13,337 bases of DNA. Source: JALYUA01 sp038203955 (GTDB lineage Bacteria; Acidobacteriota; Thermoanaerobaculia; UBA5066; Gp7-AA6). Below are positions 8,764-13,337 of this stretch, piece after piece. Position 1 is the first letter of the stretch, and the number at the start of each line of letters is the position of its first letter. The translations under genes were made by a program, and so were the position numbers. The notes beneath the pieces were generated by a model. That model did not search any database, was not told the origin of the DNA, and saw nothing but the letters and a program-made list of their open reading frames with translations. The DNA is taken from contig JBBRDK010000099.1 in the NCBI GenBank assembly GCA_038203955.1, positions 1 through 13,337 on the forward strand. Reading direction: 5' to 3'.

Positions 8764-9660
8764 CTAACGCGCCGCCGGAGCCTTGCCGGGGATCGCGAGG
8801 GACTTCAAGACCTCGCGGGCGACGTCCTCGGGCCGCTTCTTGTCGCGGTCGAGCCTCGCGTTCCACGCCCGCATGCGGGGGGCGTCGAGCCGTCCCGCCA
8901 GCGACTGGAGCACGGACACGACCTCCGGCCGCGCGCTCCAGACGGGCCCGCGCACGACGAATGCCGCCTCGTACGGCGGGAAGTACCGCTTGTCGTCTTC
9001 GAGCACCACGCCGTGGATCGCCGCGATCAGGCCGTCGGTCGAGTTGCCGGCGACGACGTCGACCCTTCCCGCTTCGAGTGCGGGATAAAGCAGTCCGAGG
9101 TCCATCTCCGCCGGGCGATTCCTGAACGTGAGGCCGTACGCCTCCGTGAGTCCGCGATAGCCGTCGGCGCGTTCCACGAACTCGTAGCCGAAGCCGGGCC
9201 GCAGATCGGGGTGCGCCTTCAGGTCGGAGATCCGCGCGAGCTTGAGCCGCCGCGCATCTTCTTCCCGGACGACGAGCGCGAACGTGTTCTCGAAGCCGAG
9301 CGGCGGCGCCCAGATCGCGCCCCATCGGCGCCGGTATTCGTCGGTGACTTTCTTTCGGACGACCGCCGGATCGCGTTCCGGTTTTTCCCGGAGGATCGCC
9401 GTGTACGCCGTCCCCGTGTACTCCGGGTAGAGGTCGAGCTCGCCCGCGAGCAGGGCGCTGTGACAGACGAACGTCCCGCCCAGGTTCAACTTGCGGTCGA
9501 CCGCGACGCCTCGCGCCTCCAGGGCCTGCGCGACCACTTCCCCGAGGAGCACCTGCTCGGAAAAATTCTTCGAGCCGATGCGAACCTTACGCGGCCCGCG
9601 CGCGCACGCGGACGAGATCACGAAGGCGACCGCGGCCGCCAGGATCAGCCCTCGCCTCAT
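8764..9660 (-). CDS. Osmoprotectant (glycine betaine/choline-type) ABC importer substrate-binding protein
   Basis: This 298-residue exported protein would capture a quaternary ammonium compound in the periplasm and deliver it to the permease. A signal peptide (MRRGLILAAAVAFVISSACA) contains SSAC at 16-19, a weak lipobox, so lipid anchoring is uncertain. Family motifs are RIGSKNFSEQVLLGEVVAQ (27-45), GELDLYPEYTGTAYTAIL and, in the second lobe, AGRVDVVAGNSTDGLIAAI, typical of OpuC/ProX-like (QAT) binding proteins. The ATG overlaps the permease stop (ATGA, 9657-9660) and has GGAGG upstream. An alternative reading of the same frame up to 9921 is only a shadow of the permease gene. The substrate is inferred from the family. 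Confidence 0.9.
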   Translation of the reverse strand: MRRGLILAAAVAFVISSACARGPRKVRIGSKNFSEQVLLGEVVAQALEARGVAVDRKLNLGGTFVCHSALLAGELDLYPEYTGTAYTAILREKPERDPAVVRKKVTDEYRRRWGAIWAPPLGFENTFALVVREEDARRLKLARISDLKAHPDLRPGFGYEFVERADGYRGLTEAYGLTFRNRPAEMDLGLLYPALEAGRVDVVAGNSTDGLIAAIHGVVLEDDKRYFPPYEAAFVVRGPVWSARPEVVSVLQSLAGRLDAPRMRAWNARLDRDKKRPEDVAREVLKSLAIPGKAPAAR

Positions 9661-10310
9661 CGCCGGACCTCCGGACGGATCCCCGACCAGCGTTTCTCGG
9701 CCGCGCCGAGGAGCACGTCGGCCGCCACCGCCAGGCACGCCGCGGGGACGGCCCCCGCCAGAATGAGGCGGTTGTCCACGGTCGCAATGCCCCGGTAGAT
9801 GAGCACGCCCAATCCTCCCGCTCCCACGGCCGCCGCGATGGTCGCGATGCCGATCGCGACGACGGTTGCGATTCGTATGCCGCCGAGCACGACCGGAAGG
9901 GACAGCGGGATCTCCACCCACCAGAGCCGCTGCCGCGCGGTCATCCCGAGCCCGTCAGCCGCTTCCGCCACCGCGGGATCGACGGACCGAATTCCCGCGT
10001 GGGTGTTTCGCAGGATCGGAAGCAGGGCGTACACGACGAGGGCGACGATCGCGGTGCGCGGACCGATCCCGCCCACGAGCGGCAGGGGGATCAGGAAACC
10101 GAACAGCGCGAGGCTCGGGACCGTCTGGACGACGCCCGCGAGACCGAGGATCGGCCGCGCGAGCCTGGGGGTTCGCGTGAGAAGGACACCGAGAGGCACA
10201 CCGATCGCGACCGCGGCCGCGATCGACAGGAGGACCAGCACGACGTGCTCCCCGGTCAACGAGAGGATCTCGGAGCGGCGCTCCCAGAAGTAGCGGCCGA
10301 GCTCTCTCAT
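9657..10310 (-). CDS. Osmoprotectant ABC importer permease
   Basis: This 217-residue inner-membrane protein has about five to six hydrophobic helices, for example VVLVLLSIAAAVAIGVPLGV, IVALVVYALLPIL and IATVVAIGIATIAAAVGAGG. The EAA loop that docks on the ATPase is clear: AEAADGLGMTARQRLWWVEI followed by PLSLPVVLGG. It matches the OpuC/YehW type permease length. Only one permease gene is present, so it would have to act as a homodimer unless a second permease lies elsewhere. It is joined by ATGA overlaps to the ATPase (10307-10310) and the binding protein (9657-9660), giving a tightly coupled operon. Confidence 0.93.
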   Translation of the reverse strand: MRELGRYFWERRSEILSLTGEHVVLVLLSIAAAVAIGVPLGVLLTRTPRLARPILGLAGVVQTVPSLALFGFLIPLPLVGGIGPRTAIVALVVYALLPILRNTHAGIRSVDPAVAEAADGLGMTARQRLWWVEIPLSLPVVLGGIRIATVVAIGIATIAAAVGAGGLGVLIYRGIATVDNRLILAGAVPAACLAVAADVLLGAAEKRWSGIRPEVRR

Positions 10311-11056
10311 TCGGAGGCGAACTCCCGCACGAATTCGTCCGCCGGGCTCTCCGCGATCTCGCTGGGCGTTCCCACCTGAAGAACCCGTCCGTCGCGGAGG
10401 ACCGCAACGCGGTCGGCCAGCCGGAACGCCTCGGATATGTCGTGCGTGACGAGAAGGACGGCCTTTCCGAGCTGACGTTTCCAGGCCAGGAACTCCTTCT
10501 GGAGCGCGCGCCGCGCGATCGGATCGAGCGCGCCGAACGGCTCATCCATCAGCACGAGTCCCGGGTCGGCCGCGAGAGCGCGAGCGACCCCGACCCGTTG
10601 CCGCTGGCCCCCGGAGAGCTCGCGGGGCCGCCGCGAGGCAAATTCCTTGGAAGACAGGTTGACCATCGAGAGGACTTCCCGGGCGCGGTCGCGCCGCCGC
10701 TCGACGCTCCAGCCGAGGAGCCGGGGAACCGTCGCCACGTTTTCCTCTACGGTCCAGTGGGGAAGAAGGCCGCCCTCCTGGATCACGTAGCCGATGCGGC
10801 GCCGCAGCAGGACCGGGTCTTCGCCCGCGACGTCGCGACCGAACACGCGAACCTGTCCCGCGTCCGCCGACAGCAGGCGATTGACCAGCTTCAATGCGGT
10901 CGTCTTCCCGCAGCCGGAGGGCCCGAGAAGCGCCACGGTCTCTCCGGCGGCGACCGTCAGCGAGAAACCGTCCAGGGCGGGGCGCCCGGGCGCGAACGCC
11001 TTCCGGACGTCCCGGAATTCGACCGCAGCCGCCTCGTTTTGAGAAGATGTCGCGAT
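10307..11056 (-). CDS. Osmoprotectant ABC importer ATPase, no usable in-frame start codon
   Basis: The protein would energise the importer. It shows Walker A GPSGCGKTT, Q-loop YVIQEGGLLPHWT, signature LSGGQRQRV, Walker B LVLMDEPFGALD and the H-switch LLVTHD. It has no C-terminal CBS domains. The first canonical in-frame start is GTG 10934-10936, inside the Walker A strand, which would remove the first strands. Yet the frame clearly encodes the missing part upstream (AVEFRDVRKAFAPGRPALDG, 10969-11028). It remains open to TAA 11066-11068 without ATG, GTG or TTG. ATC 11054-11056 follows a GAGG. Alternatively ATG 11062-11064 in another frame joins the coding frame if one A is added to the AAAA run (TTTT 11037-11040). 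The given start is therefore provisional. Confidence 0.85.
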   Translation of the reverse strand: MATSSQNEAAAVEFRDVRKAFAPGRPALDGFSLTVAAGETVALLGPSGCGKTTALKLVNRLLSADAGQVRVFGRDVAGEDPVLLRRRIGYVIQEGGLLPHWTVEENVATVPRLLGWSVERRRDRAREVLSMVNLSSKEFASRRPRELSGGQRQRVGVARALAADPGLVLMDEPFGALDPIARRALQKEFLAWKRQLGKAVLLVTHDISEAFRLADRVAVLRDGRVLQVGTPSEIAESPADEFVREFASE

Positions 11057-12341
11057 GTCCTCATCTTACGACGCGATCGTGATCGGAGGCGGTCCGGCGG
11101 GCTCGACGGTCTCCGCGGTGCTCGCCCGATCGGGGCGCAGCGTCGTCGTGCTCGAGAAGGAAAAGTTTCCCCGTTTCCACGTCGGCGAGTCCCTGCTTCC
11201 TCACGGCCTTCCGATCCTGGAACGGATCGGCGTGCTGGACAAGGTCCGGAAGGCCGGCTTCCAGGAGAAATACGGGGCGTATTTCTGGAACGAGGCGAAC
11301 GGGGGGATCCGCCCTGTCGTCTTCGCCGACGCCGCCGACGACCGGCATCCCATGGCTTACCAGGTGAAGCGGGCGGACTTCGACGCGCTGCTGCTCGGGC
11401 ATGCGCGGGAGATGGGCGCGGAGATCCGGGAGGAGACCGACGTGCGCGAAGTCCTCTTCGAGAAAGGACGAGCGGTCGGTGTCCGCGCGGCGTCTTCCGG
11501 CGGAGCGTCTTTCGAGCTTCGCGGGCGCGTCGTCGTGGACGCCACCGGGCAGGACGCATTCCTATCGCGCAAGCTCGGGACGCGCCGGTTCGACAAGAAG
11601 CTGAAGCGCGCCGCTCTCTTCGCGCATTTCGAGAACGTTCCCCGGCCGCCGGGACGCGAGGCGGGCGACATCCTGTTGCCTGTCGAGAACGGCGTCTGGT
11701 ACTGGATCATCCCGTTCTCCGACGGAACGTCCAGCGTCGGCGCCGTCTTCGACCCGGTGGAGGCGCGCAGCGGTCCGGAAGGCGAGACGCTCGATCAGCG
11801 TTTCGAGCGGATCGTGGAGCGGTCGGCCCGGATGCGGGAGCTTCTCGGCGAGGGACGGCGGACCACTCCGGTGCGCGGGATCTCCGATTATTCCGCCACG
11901 TCGGCGCGATTCCATGGAGACGGCTGGGCGATGATCGGCGACGCGGCCGCGTTCCTCGACCCCGTCTTCTCGACCGGGGTCTTCCTCGCGATGGCGACGG
12001 GAGAACGCGCGGCCCGCGACATCGAGCGCGCTCTCGTCCGGCACGGGCGGGTAGACGCCTCGGATCTCGCCTCCTACGAGCGCTACGCGCGCACGCTGTT
12101 CCGGCGATTCCGGCGCTTCGTGTACGCCTTCTACGATCCCGTCTTCTTCGAAGCGTTCTGCTCGGAAGCGCCGTTCGAAAAGATCCGCGCCGCCGTCACG
12201 ACGACGCTCGCGGGCGGCGTCGAACAGGTCCCGCTCTCCTCGAAGCTCTGGACCGCGGCGATGTTCTTCGGGGTCGGCTTCGATCGGTTCCGGCGGCGAA
12301 TCGGCCTCGGCCCGAAGCCCGAAGAGGCCGTCTCCGCGTAG
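11055..12341 (+). CDS. FAD-dependent oxidoreductase of the flavin-dependent halogenase-like family
   Basis: This 428-residue flavoprotein has an N-terminal Rossmann FAD site (AIVIGGGPAGS, 7-17), then RFHVGESLLP (40-49), KYGAYFW with Lys72, and the second FAD motif WAMIGDAAAFLDPVFSTGV (291-309). Residues 215-220 (WYWIIP) match the WxWxIP signature of flavin-dependent halogenases, and Lys72 lies where a catalytic lysine is expected in that family. The closest type seems to be the halogenases that act on carrier-bound or alkyl substrates, or a related uncharacterised oxidoreductase. No carrier protein, peptide synthetase or flavin reductase is nearby. GAGAAG lies eight bases before ATG 11055. 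The gene diverges from the ABC ATPase with overlapping 5' ends. Confidence 0.82.
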   Translation: MSSSYDAIVIGGGPAGSTVSAVLARSGRSVVVLEKEKFPRFHVGESLLPHGLPILERIGVLDKVRKAGFQEKYGAYFWNEANGGIRPVVFADAADDRHPMAYQVKRADFDALLLGHAREMGAEIREETDVREVLFEKGRAVGVRAASSGGASFELRGRVVVDATGQDAFLSRKLGTRRFDKKLKRAALFAHFENVPRPPGREAGDILLPVENGVWYWIIPFSDGTSSVGAVFDPVEARSGPEGETLDQRFERIVERSARMRELLGEGRRTTPVRGISDYSATSARFHGDGWAMIGDAAAFLDPVFSTGVFLAMATGERAARDIERALVRHGRVDASDLASYERYARTLFRRFRRFVYAFYDPVFFEAFCSEAPFEKIRAAVTTTLAGGVEQVPLSSKLWTAAMFFGVGFDRFRRRIGLGPKPEEAVSA

Positions 12342-12358
12342 TCACGTCTGTTGAGAGA

Positions 12359-12418
12359 AGGGCCGGCTCTGCCCCCTCTCCCCGGGCTGAACAGGGGAGA
12401 GGGTGCGGTGAGGGGCGG
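12359..12418. repeat. Palindromic repeat in a convergent gap
   Basis: CCCTCTCCCC (12374-12383) and GGGGAGAGGG (12394-12403) form a perfect 10-bp stem around a 10-base loop. Flanking AGGGCCGG (12359-12366) and GGTGAGGGGCGG (12407-12418) occur adjacent to each other at 8274-8293. It lies between convergent genes and could act as a bidirectional terminator, though no T tract follows. It resembles dispersed GC-rich REP-like palindromes. I see nothing else in the gap 12342-12472. Confidence 0.6.
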
Positions 12419-12472
12419 TTAGGGAAAGGAAAGCGGGTCATCCCGCCCCACGGCGATTCGACCAACGCCCCG

Positions 12473-13033
12473 CTATCCCTTCAGAAGCTCCTTCTTGAGA
12501 TCTTCCTGAATCGGATTGGCGCCCAGCCAGACGCCGAAGAGGGCGTCCGCGAAATCCTTCCCCTCGATCACGCCCTTCTCGGCGCCCTTGACGGTGACGA
12601 CGGTTCCCTTTCCGGGCACGTACGTCAGCACGATGTCGTCGCCCTTCTCGACGTTCGGCACGATCTTGCCGAGCCGGTCGAGCTTCGGTTTCAGGACGGA
12701 CATCTGGGATTTGGAGTTTTTCTCGAAGCCTTCCTCGATCGCCTCCATGACCTGCGATCCCTTCAGGCTGCGCAGGACCGCCAGGCGCATCGACTTCACC
12801 TCCTCCGCGGCGAGAATGGCGGCGGCGTCTCTGGAGGGCGTTTCGAGATACAGCCCCGCGACGTAGACCTTGAACACGACCTTGGTGCGCAGGCCCAGGC
12901 CGTTCAACTTCAGGGTCTTCCCCTCGATCGTGACGGTGTCGGGCATGGTGACGCCCGCGACGGGAGCCGCGGCAGCCGCCACCGAGGCCGCCGCTAAGAG
13001 GACGAGCGCAAACATCGAGCTTCTATATTTCAT
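12473..13033 (-). CDS. Exported chalcone-isomerase-like protein
   Basis: The 186 residues begin with a signal peptide (SSMFALVLLAAASVAAAAA, cleaved near 23-25), so the protein is periplasmic. The mature part shows the bacterial chalcone-isomerase-like pattern: IEGKTLKLNGLGLRTKVVFK then VYVAGLYLETPS, an internal SMRLAVLRSLKGSQVMEAIE, and the C-terminal KDFADALFGVWLGANPIQED followed by LKKELLKG. Bacterial members are mostly uncharacterised and need not isomerise chalcone; a lipid or fatty-acid ligand is one possibility. ATG 13031-13033 is chosen for its full signal peptide. It has a weak ribosome site, and ATG 13013-13015 (preceded by AGAAG) is an alternative. The gene is convergent with the flavoprotein gene. 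Confidence 0.88.
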   Translation of the reverse strand: MKYRSSMFALVLLAAASVAAAAAPVAGVTMPDTVTIEGKTLKLNGLGLRTKVVFKVYVAGLYLETPSRDAAAILAAEEVKSMRLAVLRSLKGSQVMEAIEEGFEKNSKSQMSVLKPKLDRLGKIVPNVEKGDDIVLTYVPGKGTVVTVKGAEKGVIEGKDFADALFGVWLGANPIQEDLKKELLKG

Positions 13034-13084
13034 GGGAAGAATTCTAAGCCGGAACGAGGCGCCGGGGGCCGGACCAGGAAAGCC

Positions 13085-13100
13085 GGGCGCCGGGGCGCCC
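13085..13100 (-). terminator. Possible GC hairpin after the molybdopterin oxidoreductase gene
   Basis: GGGCGC-cggg-GCGCCC forms a 6-bp stem two bases past the stop codon on the minus strand, followed by GGCTTTCC. The stem is strong, but the T tract is poor. Confidence 0.3.
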
Positions 13101-13101
13101 A

Positions 13102-13337
13102 TCAGGCCGTCCTGTCGACCCGAACGCGGTTGTCGTGAAAGACGGCGCCGCCGCCCATGTCTGATTCCCGCTCGTCCGGTGGCATTGATCGTGGCTCCCC
13201 GTTCGAGCCGCCCGGCCACCGCCCCTTGGTGCTGGCGACCACGCCCGGGCGCACGGAATCGCTGACGTCCGCAACCGCAAGGAAGGACCCCCGCGCGCTC
13301 GTGATGCGCACCTCGTCCCCCGTCGCGATGCCGCCGG
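13102..13337 (-). CDS. Molybdopterin-dependent oxidoreductase, C-terminal fragment (cut by window edge)
   Basis: Only the last 77 residues lie in the window. They match the molybdopterin-dinucleotide-binding domain at the C-terminus of the formate dehydrogenase/nitrate reductase superfamily: ATGDEVRITSARGSFLAVAD, then VRPGVVASTKGRWP, then ERESDMGGGAVFHDNRVRV and a TGA stop. The ATGDEVRI...RG strand-turn and the DMGGG...NRV ending are typical. The substrate cannot be inferred because the catalytic domains lie outside the window. The stop is 68 bp upstream of the start of the chalcone-isomerase-like gene on the same strand. Confidence 0.85.
   Translation of the reverse strand, partial: GGIATGDEVRITSARGSFLAVADVSDSVRPGVVASTKGRWPGGSNGEPRSMPPDERESDMGGGAVFHDNRVRVDRTA

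Noticed and set aside
10307..10936. ABC ATPase starting at GTG 10934-10936
   Set aside because: This start lies in the strand leading into Walker A and would delete the conserved N-terminal beta strands that are encoded in frame upstream.
10442..12997. Very long plus-strand open frame (851 codons)
   Set aside because: It runs antisense to the ABC genes and in the wrong frame through the flavoprotein gene. The composition is Arg/Gly/Pro-rich with no domain, as expected from stop-poor GC-rich DNA.

Overview
The window is high-GC, densely coded DNA. It probably comes from an uncultured Gram-negative bacterium, because it encodes an outer-membrane TonB-dependent receptor, several exported proteins and two ECF sigma/anti-sigma pairs. 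The receptor carries an N-terminal carboxypeptidase-regulatory-like domain, a combination common in Acidobacteriota. That phylum is my best guess, at low confidence. No rRNA, tRNA, CRISPR array, transposase or phage gene is visible.

Left block (1-4601, all minus strand). Read in transcription order it holds an ECF sigma factor, its RskA-type zinc-motif anti-sigma factor (8-bp overlap), a 168-bp element of inverted heptamer arrays, an exported TIM-barrel/glycosidase-like protein whose normal start codon is missing, a class I fructose-1,6-bisphosphatase, and the N-terminal 285 residues of a TonB-dependent receptor cut by the window edge.

Centre (4602-8646). A DUF4331 secreted protein is divergent from the first sigma factor. 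It contains an apparent single-base frameshift and ends at a textbook intrinsic terminator. Next come a second ECF sigma factor with a ChrR-like cupin anti-sigma partner (minus strand) and, divergent from them, a Tat-exported ferritin-like protein. The layout anti-sigma/sigma | exported protein therefore occurs twice in about 4.3 kb. A small single-pass membrane protein of unknown function follows.

Right block (8745-13337). A three-gene osmoprotectant-type ABC importer (ATPase, one permease, binding protein, joined by ATGA overlaps) is read leftward. Head to head with it, with essentially no intergenic DNA, is a flavin-dependent oxidoreductase that carries the WxWxIP signature of flavin-dependent halogenases. 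A chalcone-isomerase-like exported protein and the C-terminal tail of a molybdopterin oxidoreductase complete the window on the minus strand.

The most unusual items are the inverted heptamer-array element sitting on two gene ends, the repeated sigma/anti-sigma/exported-protein layout, the halogenase-like flavoprotein, the DUF4331 frameshift, and the ABC ATPase without a usable in-frame start codon. None clearly amounts to a wholly new system. Nothing could be searched or computed here, so family names rest on recognised motifs.
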